Assembly (NCBI RefSeq): GCF_001870485.1
Contig: NZ_MDKE01000069.1
Coordinates: 58,001 to 122,000, forward strand
Reading direction: 5' to 3'
Source of the DNA: Oceanisphaera psychrotolerans
Lineage (GTDB): Bacteria > Pseudomonadota > Gammaproteobacteria > Enterobacterales > Aeromonadaceae
DNA length: 64,000 nt
Shown: in pieces, positions 42,221-51,336 of the stretch
How the letters are laid out: every line of letters begins with the position of its first letter
Numbering within the stretch: the stretch's first letter is position 1
The notes under the pieces: generated by a model
What the model saw: only the letters and a program-made list of their open reading frames with translations
Told to the model about the DNA's origin: nothing
The model's database searches: none
Position numbers and translations under genes: made by a program

Positions 42221-44008
42221 ATGGATAAAAAAACGCTGAATGCCCCGCTTTTGCAGTGGCCGACCCTGATCCGGATGATGAAACGCCATCGAACCCTGCT
42301 GATCCATGCTCATCTGTTTGCCTTGTGCGGTACCCTGCTGGCCGTGCCGGTGCCCCTGCTGATGCCGCTGCTGGTCGACGAAGTACTGCTGGACAGCCCC
42401 GGTCGCCTGCTGAGCGGCCTGGACTGGCTGCTGCCGGAGCACTGGCAGAGCGGGGTCGGCTATATTCTGGCGGTACTGGTCATTACCCTGCTGCTGCGCT
42501 CATTGTCACTGGTGTTCAATATCATTCAAGGTCGGCAGTTTGCCAGGGTGGCCAAGCACCTGACCTTTCAGATCCGGCGACGTCTGGCTCGCCAGCTGAC
42601 CAGCACTCCTCTGCGCACTTTCGAGAGCATCGGCGCCGGCAGCGTCAGCTCGCATTTTGTCACCGACGTGGAAACCCTGGATAAATTTCTGGGTGAAACC
42701 CTCAGCCGACTGCTGATCAGCATACTGAGTGTGGTAGGCACGGCAGTGGTGTTGCTGCTGCTCAACTGGCAGCTGGGGCTCTTTATTCTGCTGCTGAATC
42801 CGGTGGTGGTGTATTTCTCCAGTCGTCTGGGAGCCAGGGTCAAGCACCTGAAGCGCAACGAGAACAGTGCCTTCGAGGTATTCCAGCAGGCGCTGGTGGA
42901 AACGCTGGACGGCATCCACGAAATTCGGGCCGCCAACCGGGAACGACATTATATGTTGCGGGTCATCGACAGGGCCCGCGGCGTGCGCGATACCGCCATC
43001 GACTACGCCTGGAAGAGCGAGGCGGCCGGCCGCGCCAGTTTTCTGCTGTTTCTGTCCGGAGTCGAGCTGTTCAGGGCTACCGGCATGATCATGGTGCTTT
43101 ATACCGATCTGACCGTAGGCCAGATCTTCGCGGTGTTCAGTTACCTGTGGTTCATGATGGGACCGGTGCAGGATCTGCTCAACATGCAGTATTCCTACTA
43201 TGCCGCTACCGCCGCGCTCAAGCGCATCAACCGGATGTTATCGCTCGGGGGCAAGCCCGAGCCACAGGGCAGCATCAACCCGTTCAACGGCGTCACTACC
43301 CTGCCGATAACGGTGCATGACCTCAGTTTTTCCTATAACGGCGAGCGCAAGGTACTGGATGATGTCAGTCTGCAGATCCGGGCCGGTGAAAAGGTAGCGC
43401 TGGTCGGCGCCAGTGGCGGCGGCAAGTCTACCTTCATTCAGCTGCTGCTGGGCCTGTATCCGGCCGATGCCGGTGATATCTGCTTCGGCGGCGTCAGTAG
43501 CGAAAAAATCGGCTTTCCGACCATCCGCGAACATGTGGCCACAGTCTTGCAACAGCCCATTCTGTTCAACGACACGGTACGCTCCAACCTGAGCCTGGGT
43601 GACATGCACGATGATGAGGCGCTATGGCAGGCGCTGCGGGTAGCGCAGCTGGACGAGGTGATCGCAACCATGGAGCAGGGGCTGGATACTCAGGTGGGAA
43701 GGCGAGGCGTCAAACTCTCTGGCGGCCAGCAACAACGCCTGGCCATCGCCCGCATGGTACTCAAGAACCCGGCCATCGTGATCCTGGATGAAGCGACTTC
43801 GGCGCTGGATACCGAAACCGAGCAGAAGCTGCATCAGGCACTGGCCGGCTTCTTGCGGGGCAGAACCACCCTGATTGTGGCGCACCGCTTAAGCTCGGTG
43901 CGCCAGGCGGATCGGGTACTGGTATTCGAAGACGGCAAGATCACCCAGTCAGGCACCCATCACGAGCTGTTGGAACAACCCGGTTTATACCGCACCCTCT
44001 ATTACTGA
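42221..44008 (+). CDS. ABC exporter, fused permease and ATPase
   Basis: 595 aa half-transporter that should homodimerise. The N-terminal membrane domain has six helices (about 24-330). The ATPase domain has Walker A GASGGGKST (396-404), Q-loop QQPILF, signature LSGGQQQR, Walker B AIVILDEATSALD and the H-loop VAHRL. MsbA/lipid-drug type by architecture; substrate not determinable. I use ATG 42221; a TTG one codon earlier is also open. No partner gene, no binding protein; yebG is convergent 28 bp downstream. Confidence 0.93.
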   Translation: MDKKTLNAPLLQWPTLIRMMKRHRTLLIHAHLFALCGTLLAVPVPLLMPLLVDEVLLDSPGRLLSGLDWLLPEHWQSGVGYILAVLVITLLLRSLSLVFNIIQGRQFARVAKHLTFQIRRRLARQLTSTPLRTFESIGAGSVSSHFVTDVETLDKFLGETLSRLLISILSVVGTAVVLLLLNWQLGLFILLLNPVVVYFSSRLGARVKHLKRNENSAFEVFQQALVETLDGIHEIRAANRERHYMLRVIDRARGVRDTAIDYAWKSEAAGRASFLLFLSGVELFRATGMIMVLYTDLTVGQIFAVFSYLWFMMGPVQDLLNMQYSYYAATAALKRINRMLSLGGKPEPQGSINPFNGVTTLPITVHDLSFSYNGERKVLDDVSLQIRAGEKVALVGASGGGKSTFIQLLLGLYPADAGDICFGGVSSEKIGFPTIREHVATVLQQPILFNDTVRSNLSLGDMHDDEALWQALRVAQLDEVIATMEQGLDTQVGRRGVKLSGGQQQRLAIARMVLKNPAIVILDEATSALDTETEQKLHQALAGFLRGRTTLIVAHRLSSVRQADRVLVFEDGKITQSGTHHELLEQPGLYRTLYY

Positions 44009-44036
44009 GGCCGCATGACGGGTGCCATGGCGAAAT

Positions 44037-44357
44037 TCAGGCCACCGCCTGAATTTTGTCGTCATCCTCGGTGGATGCCGGAGCAGATGGGGTGGCCCCG
44101 GTCTTGTCCGCCGCCTTGCCGGCTTTTTTGGCCGGCTTCTTTTTGGGACCGCTCAACTGGTCCTGATGTTGAGCCAGGTACAGGGCCAGTGCCTCCCGGT
44201 CCGCTTCATTCAGGCTGACCGGGCCATCGGCCAGCAAATCATCGAGATGCTCGGCCAGGTCGAGCAGACGGTCGTAGGCGTCTGCGTCTTTTTTATTGGT
44301 AAACGTCATTTTATCGATTCCGTTTCTTACCACCAGGTACTGTATTGTGACTGCCAT
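44037..44357 (-). CDS. yebG: SOS-inducible protein YebG
   Basis: 106 aa small protein induced by DNA damage in gammaproteobacteria; function unknown. MAVTIQYLVVRNG and FTNKKDADAYDRLLDLAEHLDDLL match the YebG family; the C-terminus is Lys/Ala-rich (GPKKKPAKKAGKAADK) and could bind nucleic acid. A perfect LexA box (44372-44387) lies 14 bp before the ATG. Confidence 0.95.
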   Translation of the reverse strand: MAVTIQYLVVRNGIDKMTFTNKKDADAYDRLLDLAEHLDDLLADGPVSLNEADREALALYLAQHQDQLSGPKKKPAKKAGKAADKTGATPSAPASTEDDDKIQAVA

Positions 44358-44371
44358 ATCTGACTCCTATT

Positions 44372-44387
44372 CTGTATATATATACAG
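44372..44387. promoter_or_regulatory. LexA box, consensus
   Basis: CTGTATATATATACAG is identical to the E. coli SOS consensus and sits immediately upstream of yebG. Confidence 0.97.
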
Positions 44388-44813
44388 TAATATTATGTCA
44401 CCCTGGTTGCAAGAGGCATCTGGTCTGAAAACGGCTGCTTGCCATGGCACCGGAATGAGAAACCTGAATGAATCCAGTCATGCAGCCAACGCCGCCGATT
44501 TAGTGTAAAGTCTCCAGCCGAAACCGGGGGAGTGCCCTGCCGACCTCTGGCCATCGACCACGACTCTGCCGATGGGAACAGGAACTTTTTTGGCCTCTTG
44601 CTGGCGAGCCGACGCATTCTGGCCGATAGTTTAATCGAAGTGTGCCTTTTGGTGCCTTCACACTAGCGCACGGCTCAGCATATGAGCCATTCCCCTAGGC
44701 CAGGTACAAGGATTTCGTACCTGGCTTTTTTTGTTGGTTACTTTTGGTAACTTTCTTTTGCAACAACAGGAGGCTCGGAGCCACGTTGTTACCTCGGAGG
44801 AACCTGCTGCGTT
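44388..44813 (+). ncRNA. Structured leader (candidate attenuator or riboswitch) ahead of a Bcr/CflA gene
   Basis: About 425 bp without a gene upstream of the efflux gene. On the plus strand it can fold into CCATCG/CGATGG (near 44550-44575), AGTGTG/CACACT (44639-44664), TGAGCC/GGCTCA (44672-44688), a strong terminator (44699-44732), a weaker GTTAC/GTAAC stem with T-rich tail (44737-44757), and AACAAC/GTTGTT (44763-44790) just before GGAGG (44796-44800). It does not match the known motifs I tested by eye (FMN, TPP, yybP-ykoY, guanidine classes, 6S). A terminator between promoter and gene implies attenuation or a separate small RNA. Confidence 0.5.
44699..44732 (+). terminator. Terminator within the 44814-gene leader
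   Basis: GCCAGGTAC-AAGGATTTC-GTACCTGGC then TTTTTTT: a perfect 9 bp stem plus seven T's, 82 bp before the efflux start codon. Confidence 0.93.
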
Positions 44814-45992
44814 ATGCCATCCAGTGCCACCCTACCGCTGATTATTCTGCTGGGCGCCGTTTCTGCTCTCACCCCACTTGCCATCGATATGTACCTCCCG
44901 GCCATGCCGGCCATCGCCGAGGCTCTGAACAGTAATTCCCATCGGGTACAGGCCACCCTCGCGGCCTACACCGGCGGCTTTGCCCTCGGCCAGCTGTTGT
45001 TCGGCCCGCTGTCTGACGCCCGCGGACGGCGCCCGGTCCTGCTCGGCGGCATGCTGGTCTTTGCCCTGGCAGCCCTGCTCTGCGCCCTGGCTTCCAGCGT
45101 CGAGAGCCTGACCTGGCTGCGCGCAGCCCAGGGCTTTGCAGGCGCCGCCTCGGCGGTAGTGGTACAGGCGCTGGTGCGGGATCTGTTCGATCGGGAAGAC
45201 TTCGCCCGCACCATGGCCTATATCACCCTGGTGATGACACTGGCTCCCTTGATCGCCCCCATGCTCGGTGGCCATCTGGCCCACTGGTTTGGCTGGCGTT
45301 CCATTTTTTGGGTGCTGGCCGGCTTCACCGCCCTGGTGGCACTGATATGCAGCCTGCGACTGCCGGAAACCCTGCCCGCAGAACGCCGTCAGCCGCTGCA
45401 TCTGATGTCTATCCTGCGCAGCTACCTGCGTCTGCTCTCCACTCCACAGGCCCTTGGCTTCATGCTCTGCGGTGCCTTTTCCTTTGCCGGCATGTTTGCC
45501 TTTCTCACCGGGGCTTCCTTTATCTATATCGAAATATACGGCGTCTCCCCCCAGCATACCGGCTACCTGTTCGGTCTCAACGTGCTGAGTCTGATGCTGT
45601 TTACCACCCTCAACGGCAAATGGGTTCGACGACTGGGGTCTAAAACCATGCTACGGCTGGCGCTTGGCCTGCAACTGCTGGCCGGACTGCTGATGCCCAT
45701 CGGGCCCTTGCTGGGTTGGGGACTTTGGTCGGTGGTGGTACCCATCATGCTCTATGTGGGTCTGATTTCCACCATCGGCAGCAATACCATGGCCAGCCTG
45801 CTCAGCAGCCTGCCGAATCTGGCGGGTACCGCCTCGTCGCTGGCCGGTACCCTGCGCTTTGGTACCGCCGCCCTGATCGGGGCGCTGGTCGCGGCCCTGC
45901 CCGACAGCTCGCCGCTGTACATGCTGCTGACCATGAGCGGTTGTGCCCTGCTATCAATGCTGGCCTATCGTCTGCTGTGCGAGAGTGATTGA
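44814..45992 (+). CDS. Bcr/CflA family multidrug efflux MFS transporter
   Basis: 392 aa, twelve-helix major facilitator in the Bcr/CflA (DHA1) group of proton-driven drug exporters. N-terminal TPLAIDMYLPAMPAIAEAL and GQLLFGPLSDARGRRPVLLGG contain the A-motif loop between helices 2 and 3 with SDARGRRP, and LRAAQGFAGAASAVVVQALVRDLFD is the Bcr helix-4/5 region. GGAGG lies 13 bp upstream. The structured leader with an internal terminator suggests conditional expression. Drug substrate not determinable. Confidence 0.94.
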   Translation: MPSSATLPLIILLGAVSALTPLAIDMYLPAMPAIAEALNSNSHRVQATLAAYTGGFALGQLLFGPLSDARGRRPVLLGGMLVFALAALLCALASSVESLTWLRAAQGFAGAASAVVVQALVRDLFDREDFARTMAYITLVMTLAPLIAPMLGGHLAHWFGWRSIFWVLAGFTALVALICSLRLPETLPAERRQPLHLMSILRSYLRLLSTPQALGFMLCGAFSFAGMFAFLTGASFIYIEIYGVSPQHTGYLFGLNVLSLMLFTTLNGKWVRRLGSKTMLRLALGLQLLAGLLMPIGPLLGWGLWSVVVPIMLYVGLISTIGSNTMASLLSSLPNLAGTASSLAGTLRFGTAALIGALVAALPDSSPLYMLLTMSGCALLSMLAYRLLCESD

Positions 45993-46179
45993 TTACGCCA
46001 CTGACATGATTATGTAAAATTGATGAAGTATCCGTTCAGCGTTTTTTGATCATCATGTGGGCCCTGAACCCATAGGCAACAGAGCTTGCCTCTTCTTGAG
46101 CTCCGAGTTACCCGCGAACGGTGCCAACAGGCGACACCGATGCATCAAGGAGGAGAAAGGGATCTGCTCCACCGACCGT

Positions 46180-46201
46180 CATATGACAGGGATGTCATAT
46201 G
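46180..46201. repeat. Perfect 9 bp inverted repeat with GGGA loop
   Basis: CATATGACA-GGGA-TGTCATATG in the space between two converging genes. It could be a terminator of the MFS transcript without a T tract or a protein site. Confidence 0.75.
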
Positions 46202-46272
46202 CTGAGCGTCACAAGGATGTGCTTGAGAAAGTCGGAGGAGCGGGCCCTTTGTCCGATATGAATGGAGCAATC

Positions 46273-46300
46273 AAAAAACGGGAAGCCTGCGCTTCCCGTT
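46273..46300 (-). terminator. qmcA terminator
   Basis: AACGGGAAGC-GCAG-GCTTCCCGTT then TTTTTGA on the minus strand, a 10 bp perfect stem 25 bp after qmcA. Confidence 0.95.
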
Positions 46301-46325
46301 CATCATCGTTTGTTTCGACCATGAT

Positions 46326-47279
46326 TTATTTTGACGGCCCCTTGAGCAGCGCTTCGATGCTGCCCACCGCCCCCAGCACGCTGCTGGCCTCATAAGGCAG
46401 AAAGATACGGTCCCCTTCCTTGCCGATTTCCGGCAGCGTCTTCAGGTATTCCAGCCCCAGCAAATAGCCGACCACCAGTTGCGGTTCCAGTTTCTCGTTA
46501 CCGGCGGCCAGTACCTGATCGATGGCCTGCCGCTGACCTTCGGCCATCAGGATGGCCGCTTCCTTGTTGCCTTCGGCCACCAAGATGCTGGAACGTTTTT
46601 CACCTTCAGCCTTGGCGATGGCGGCTTCCCGCTCACCACTGGCGCGCAAAACCAGCGCCCGGCGCTCCCGTTCGGCCGCCATCTGCTTGCGCATCGCGTC
46701 TTCGACTTCGGTCGGAATGAGGATGTCCTGTATCTCGACCCGGGTGACCTTGACGCCCCATTTGTTACCCGCTTCGTCCATCACCAGCTGCAGCTTGTCG
46801 TTGATTTCCTGACGGGACTCGAACAGCTTGTCCAGCTCCATCTTGCCCATTTCCGAACGCAGCGACGTCTTGGCCAGAATTTCGATCGCCTGAATCAGGT
46901 TCTCGGTCTGGTAGACGGCCCGCTCCGGATCGATGACCTGAAAATAAAGGGCGCCGTTGACGGTCACGCTGACGTTGTCGGCGGTGATCACCGATTGACC
47001 GGGAAAGTCGAGCACCGTTTCACGCCGGTCGATGCGGGTTTCTTCCTGGACCACGGCGACATTTTCTCCACCGATAGCCTGATAGCGCCGCACCTTGATC
47101 GAACGGGGCTTGTCCACGAAGGGAATAATCCAGTTCACGCCCGGAGTCAGGGTCTTGTTATAACTACCGAGGCGCTCGATCACCACCGCTTCCGACTGCT
47201 GAATGATCATCAGCCCCTTGATGATCAGCACCAGGATCAATACGGTAAACACCAGTGCTATCACTAACATCGCATCCAT
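46326..47279 (-). CDS. qmcA: SPFH/Band 7 membrane protein QmcA
   Basis: 317 aa stomatin/prohibitin-like inner-membrane protein, a scaffold partner of proteases and NfeD. N-terminal helix 3-24 (AMLVIALVFTVLILVLIIKG), SPFH domain with SEAVVIERLGSYNKTLTPGVNWIIPFVDKP and NKWGVKVTRVEIQDI, then an Ala/Glu-rich coiled coil (AAERERRALVLRASGEREAAI). Matches YbbK. Upstream nfeD is 14 bp away on the same strand, the standard pair. Confidence 0.95.
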   Translation of the reverse strand: MDAMLVIALVFTVLILVLIIKGLMIIQQSEAVVIERLGSYNKTLTPGVNWIIPFVDKPRSIKVRRYQAIGGENVAVVQEETRIDRRETVLDFPGQSVITADNVSVTVNGALYFQVIDPERAVYQTENLIQAIEILAKTSLRSEMGKMELDKLFESRQEINDKLQLVMDEAGNKWGVKVTRVEIQDILIPTEVEDAMRKQMAAERERRALVLRASGEREAAIAKAEGEKRSSILVAEGNKEAAILMAEGQRQAIDQVLAAGNEKLEPQLVVGYLLGLEYLKTLPEIGKEGDRIFLPYEASSVLGAVGSIEALLKGPSK

Positions 47280-47292
47280 AACTTTCCCCTAT

Positions 47293-47706
47293 TCAATCGA
47301 TAATGGCGGTAATACCATCGAAACGGCGGATGTCGACCCGAGTGCCGGGCGTCAATGTCGCCCCCGAAGCACTGCGAACCAGAAACAAGTCGCCTTCCAG
47401 CTTCAGGCGAAACTCACCGGACGCCAGTTGCACAATATCTCCCTGTTGCTGACGGCTCTCTCCGGCCAGAAAGCTGGTCCGGCGCGACGGCGCAAAACGA
47501 CGAAACAACCGCTTGAGTAACGGAGCCAGCACCGCTGCCGCCAGGGCAAAAACAAACCACTGCCAGGTGAGGCTCATGTCCAGCCAGGCGGCCACCATGG
47601 CGGCCAGCGCCGCCAGTCCCAGCGCAAAGGCGAAGAAACCGGTACCCAACAGCTCCAGTAACAACAACAACAAGGCGGCTATCAGCCAGTAATGCCAGGC
47701 AAGCAA
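47293..47706 (-). CDS. NfeD family protein (YbbJ)
   Basis: 137 aa membrane protein partner of QmcA. Two or three helices (about 6-27, 29-60), then the NfeD OB-fold domain (LAGESRQQQGDIVQLASGEFRLK, TPGTRVDIRRFDGITAIID). The start is TTG at 47706: GGGAGG sits 7 bp upstream of it, whereas a longer in-frame TTG start at 47727 would include that Shine-Dalgarno. Function is membrane-quality related by association. Confidence 0.88.
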   Translation of the reverse strand: MLAWHYWLIAALLLLLLELLGTGFFAFALGLAALAAMVAAWLDMSLTWQWFVFALAAAVLAPLLKRLFRRFAPSRRTSFLAGESRQQQGDIVQLASGEFRLKLEGDLFLVRSASGATLTPGTRVDIRRFDGITAIID

Positions 47707-47789
47707 GGTATGACCTCCCGAAGACAAGACACAAATGAAACAAAGTTACTATAGAGGACGGACGGACAGAAAGGAAACAGGGATGCGAT

Positions 47790-47866
47790 GTGAGGGCTGA
47801 GGGGGAAGCGTGAAGGTGAGGAGCGAGGCCGGGCGTATTGATGCTTCCCGCCTCACTCCTCTCCCC
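47790..47866. repeat. REP-like GTGAGG palindrome, copy 1
   Basis: GTGAGGGCTGAGGGGG then GGTGAGGAGCGAGGC (47815-47829), pairing with GCCTCACTCCTC (47850-47861). It has the same words as copy 2 at 48683-48749; together they bracket ycfH. Confidence 0.75.
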
Positions 47867-47872
47867 TTACTT

Positions 47873-48661
47873 TCAGCTGTTGACCGGCCTGGCCAGTTTG
47901 AACAGCTCGAAGAAGTTGGCGGTGGTCTGCTCGGCAACCCGTTCGACCGATACGCCTTTCAGCTCGGCGATAAACTCCGCCACGGTGCGGGTATAGGCAG
48001 GTTCGTTTTCTTCGCCGCGAAAGGGTACCGGAGCCAGCCAGGGCGAGTCGGTTTCCACCAGCAGTCGCTCCAGCGGCAGCGCCTTCACCACGTCCCGCAG
48101 GGCCTCGGCACTACGGAAGGTGACGATACCAGAGATGGAGATATAGAACCCCAGCTCGATGGCCGCCTCGGCCATTTCCAGCGATTCGGTAAAACAGTGC
48201 AGCACACCGCCAACCTTGTCGGCCCCGCCCCGGCGCAGAATGTTCAGAGTATCTTCCTGGGCATTACGGGTATGGATCACCAAGGGTTTGTTCAGTGCCA
48301 CCGCCGTTGCCACATGCTGCTCGAACGAGCGCCGCTGCAGCTCGGCGGTTTCCGGCGCATAGAAATAGTCGAGGCCGGTCTCACCGATGGCCACCACCCG
48401 GGGATGCGCCGCCAGCTGCTGCAACAGCGCCGGATCATTCTGCTCGTCATCCTGATGCAAGGGATGCACGCCACAGGAGGCGAACACCTGAGGAAAAGGC
48501 GTGATCGCCTCCAGCATGGCGGGAAAGGATGACAAGCCGACGCTGATACACATCATGTGATCGACGCCGCGGTTGGCAGCCTTGCGAATGACCTCGGCCA
48601 TGTCGCGATGTTTTTTTCCGTATTCGAGCTTGTCCAGATGGCAATGGGAATCAACCAGCAA
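47873..48661 (-). CDS. ycfH: TatD-family metal-dependent hydrolase YcfH
   Basis: 262 aa TIM-barrel hydrolase of the TatD/YcfH type, a metal-dependent deoxyribonuclease-like family. Metal ligands: DSHCHLD (HxH), GETGLDYF (Glu), VIHTR (His), HCFTES (His) and ETDSPWL (Asp). YcfH rather than TatD because it follows holB, as in E. coli. It is bracketed by two REP-like elements. The YcfH substrate in vivo is unproven. Confidence 0.95.
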   Translation of the reverse strand: MLVDSHCHLDKLEYGKKHRDMAEVIRKAANRGVDHMMCISVGLSSFPAMLEAITPFPQVFASCGVHPLHQDDEQNDPALLQQLAAHPRVVAIGETGLDYFYAPETAELQRRSFEQHVATAVALNKPLVIHTRNAQEDTLNILRRGGADKVGGVLHCFTESLEMAEAAIELGFYISISGIVTFRSAEALRDVVKALPLERLLVETDSPWLAPVPFRGEENEPAYTRTVAEFIAELKGVSVERVAEQTTANFFELFKLARPVNS

Positions 48662-48682
48662 AACCGTCTCCTTTGAATAGAA

Positions 48683-48749
48683 CGTGAAAGGTGAAGCCTG
48701 AGGGGCGAGGCGTTAAGGGGGATGGTACTTCCGCCTCACCCCTCACCTT
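48683..48749. repeat. REP-like GTGAGG palindrome, copy 2
   Basis: GTGAAAGGTGAAGCC, then GAGGGGcGAGGCG (48700-48712) pairing with CGCCTCaCCCCTC (48732-48744). The right arm includes the holB stop codon. Related to copy 1. Confidence 0.75.
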
Positions 48750-49735
48750 ATGTTAATCAACCAGTCGTTGAGCCACTGGCCCAGTTGCAGACCGGCGTTC
48801 ACCGGCCTGCCGGTTCCGGACTGCAGGGTCTGGCGCAATTGCAGCAGGCGATTTTGCGCCTGATGGAGCCGATCCGGGCCAAGTTGGCTCAGGGTTCGAC
48901 TCAGGGTTTCGCTGTCGCTCAGGCGCAGTCCGGCCGGGGACAAGCCCAACGCCAGTTGCAGGGCATCCTGCAGCAGCAACTGCAGCCAGAGCAGATGCAC
49001 CGGCTGCTCCAGCAGGCCACTCTGCACCTCGGTCAGGGTCCGCGGTTGACGAGCCAGTTCGACAAACTGCTGCAGCAAGTCACGACGCCGCTGATCGGTG
49101 CCGGCGGTCAGATAATCCCGGGTGTTCAGCGGCGAGCCCTGGTTCACATTCAGGGCCGCCAGGCTGGGCTCCAGCCCCTGACCGGCCAGCCACGGCAAGA
49201 CGAGGTCCGGCTCGGGCACCGGCAGCAGCCATTGCTGGCAACGACTGCGAATGGTCGGCAGCAACCGTTCGGGATGAGCGCTGATCAGCAACAACGTCGC
49301 CTCTCCCGCCGGTTCTTCCAGCGTTTTCAGCAGCGCATTGGCGGCGGCTTCGGTCATCTTTTCCGCCTGTTCGATCACCGCCACCTTGCCATGCCCCAAA
49401 CGGGCGCTTTCATTGAGAACCTGTATGAGCTGGCGGATGGCATCCACCCCGATGCTGCGCTGACTGCCGGTGATGACATGCAGATCCGGATGATTGCCGG
49501 CTTTGATCAGCTGACAGGAATGACAGTGTTCGCAGGGGGCACCCTGTTCGTTTTCTGCCACATTTGCATGTTGGCATAATAAAGCCTTCGCCAGTGCTGC
49601 CGCCAACTCACCTTTGCCAATCCCTTCCACGCCTTTCAGCAACAGACCATGTCCCAACTGATCCTGCCGTACCAGGGTCAGCAGTTGCTGCCAGTGGGTC
49701 TTTAGCCAGGGATACACAGACGACGCTCCAGACAA
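48743..49735 (-). CDS. holB: DNA polymerase III delta' subunit
   Basis: 330 aa clamp-loader subunit. AAA-like fold with [21 protein letters not shown], zinc-binding CEHCHSCQL, the sensor region [37 protein letters not shown] and the C-terminal helical collar. No true P-loop lysine-threonine, as usual for delta'. Overlaps tmk by 34 bp upstream. An 18 base word near its start is also found at 12458. Confidence 0.95.
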   Translation of the reverse strand: MSGASSVYPWLKTHWQQLLTLVRQDQLGHGLLLKGVEGIGKGELAAALAKALLCQHANVAENEQGAPCEHCHSCQLIKAGNHPDLHVITGSQRSIGVDAIRQLIQVLNESARLGHGKVAVIEQAEKMTEAAANALLKTLEEPAGEATLLLISAHPERLLPTIRSRCQQWLLPVPEPDLVLPWLAGQGLEPSLAALNVNQGSPLNTRDYLTAGTDQRRRDLLQQFVELARQPRTLTEVQSGLLEQPVHLLWLQLLLQDALQLALGLSPAGLRLSDSETLSRTLSQLGPDRLHQAQNRLLQLRQTLQSGTGRPVNAGLQLGQWLNDWLINIR

Positions 49736-50325
49736 CTCAGTACTGCGGCCTTTACCTCGGCTTCGCTCCGGCCGGCCTCGATCAGCTCACAATGAGCATC
49801 CTGGCGGGCCAGCTCAAGATAACGGGCTCGGGTACGCTCAAAAAAACCAAGCTGCTCCAGCTCGATCCTGTCCAGCTCCCCCCGGGCCCGGGCCCGGTCC
49901 AGCCCCTGAGCCGGATCGATATCCAGGTACAGAATGAGATCGGGCTTGAAATCACCCAGTACCGCCTGCTTGATCTGCGTGATCAAGGCGGTATCGATAC
50001 CCCGGCCACCGCCCTGGTAGGCCTGGGAGGACCAGTCGTGCCGGTCGCCCACCACCCAGGTACCGGCCGCCAGTGCCGGCTCGATACGATTCCTGACCAG
50101 CTGCACCCGGGCCGCATACATCAACAGCAACTCGGCTTCCATGGTCAGCGGCTCTTCGTGCACTTCCTTCACCAGGCTACGCATCTTTTCGGCCAAAGGT
50201 GTTCCCCCCGGCTCTCTGGTCATCACCACCGGCAGTCCCCGGGCTTCGAGCCAGGCCACCACATGGCGCTGTACCGTGCTCTTGCCCGCGCCCTCGAGTC
50301 CTTCAATCACAATAAACTGGCTCAT
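49702..50325 (-). CDS. tmk: Thymidylate kinase
   Basis: 207 aa dTMP kinase. P-loop GLEGAGKST (9-17), DR motif [19 protein letters not shown] with the LID region, and [16 protein letters not shown] for substrate binding. Family length about 210. Overlaps holB by 34 bp and lies 3 bp after mltG, matching the conserved pabC-mltG-tmk-holB-ycfH order. Confidence 0.97.
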   Translation of the reverse strand: MSQFIVIEGLEGAGKSTVQRHVVAWLEARGLPVVMTREPGGTPLAEKMRSLVKEVHEEPLTMEAELLLMYAARVQLVRNRIEPALAAGTWVVGDRHDWSSQAYQGGGRGIDTALITQIKQAVLGDFKPDLILYLDIDPAQGLDRARARGELDRIELEQLGFFERTRARYLELARQDAHCELIEAGRSEAEVKAAVLSCLERRLCIPG

Positions 50326-50328
50326 GGG

Positions 50329-51336
50329 TTACCTATTCAGAATATAACGACGAACGGCGTTGTTGTGTTCGCGCAGTGTCTTGGAAAAATGATGACGGCC
50401 CTCGCCCGAGGCCACAAAGTAATAATACTTACTGTCGGCCGGTTGCAACGTGGCCATGATGGCCTCCTTGCTCGGCATGGCAATCGGGGTCGGCGGCAGC
50501 CCCTGGATCACATAGGTGTTATAGGGGGTGTGAGTCTGCAAATCCCGCTTGCGGATGTTGCCGTCATAGTCATCCCCCATGCCATAGATCACGGTGGGAT
50601 CGGTCTGCAACCGCATGCCCCGGCGCAAACGGTTGACAAACACCGAGGCAATCAATGGTCGCTCTTCGGCGATACCGGTTTCCTTTTCGATAATGGACGC
50701 CAGGATCAATGCCTCGTAGGGCGTATCGATGGGCAGGTTGTCATCCCGCGATGCCCAGGCATTTTCCAGAAAACGCTCCATCTCCTGATGGGCCCGCTGC
50801 AGGATGGAAATATCGGTGTCGCCCGGGGTATAGCTGTAGGTTTCCGGCAACAACAGCCCTTCCAGCTTGCCCGGTTCCAGCCCCAGCCGCTCGGCGAGTC
50901 CCGAGGTGTCGGTTTCTGCCAGCTGCACATCGAGATATTCGGCCTCGGCCAAGCGCTGCAGCCAGTCACTCAGCCGCAGCCCTTCCACCAGGGTCACCTG
51001 CAACCGATAGACATCACCGTTCACCATGGTCATCAGCGCCTCCCGCAGCCGGGTACCCGGCTCGAATTTGTAGGTGCCCTGACGTACCGCCGCCAGTTCG
51101 GGATGAAAACGCAGCCATAATCGACGGTACAACTCGGGTACCGGCTTCTCGCTCAGGCGATTGATCAGACGGAAAGTCGTTTCTCCCCGCGCCACCACAA
51201 ACAGCGGTTCATCGGAAGGAGCGATTGTCATCTGCTCCAGTTGCTGCCATTGCTGATAGCCGTATGTGGCCAGCCCACCCAGGCTCAGCGCCGCGACCAG
51301 CAACACCCGGCCCAACCATTTAGTCTTTCTCTTCAT
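50329..51336 (-). CDS. mltG: Endolytic transglycosylase MltG
   Basis: 335 aa inner-membrane lytic transglycosylase that ends glycan strands. Membrane anchor at 9-28 (RVLLVAALSLGGLATYGYQQW), LysM-like region, catalytic Glu in ILASIIEKETGIAEER, and late motifs RLRRGMRLQTDPTVIYG and YNTYVIQGLPPTPIAMP. Start chosen at MKRKTKWLG; an earlier ATG at 51378 would overlap pabC deeply. The gene overlaps pabC by 17 bp. Confidence 0.95.
   Translation of the reverse strand: MKRKTKWLGRVLLVAALSLGGLATYGYQQWQQLEQMTIAPSDEPLFVVARGETTFRLINRLSEKPVPELYRRLWLRFHPELAAVRQGTYKFEPGTRLREALMTMVNGDVYRLQVTLVEGLRLSDWLQRLAEAEYLDVQLAETDTSGLAERLGLEPGKLEGLLLPETYSYTPGDTDISILQRAHQEMERFLENAWASRDDNLPIDTPYEALILASIIEKETGIAEERPLIASVFVNRLRRGMRLQTDPTVIYGMGDDYDGNIRKRDLQTHTPYNTYVIQGLPPTPIAMPSKEAIMATLQPADSKYYYFVASGEGRHHFSKTLREHNNAVRRYILNR

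Larger units (their letters stand above)
45993..46325. other. Intergenic region between the MFS gene and qmcA
   Basis: About 330 bp. It contains a 9 bp perfect palindrome (46180-46201) and the qmcA terminator (46273-46300). A spurious reading frame exists but has no family character. Confidence 0.5.

Noticed and set aside
44388..44735. Known riboswitch classes for the Bcr/CflA leader
   Set aside because: GGGGGAGTGCC recalls the yybP-ykoY manganese motif but the conserved downstream elements are missing; FMN, TPP, guanidine-I, fluoride and 6S patterns were also not found by eye.
46057..46395. 112-codon open frame overlapping the end of qmcA
   Set aside because: It runs through the qmcA terminator and antisense into qmcA; no family resemblance or start signal.
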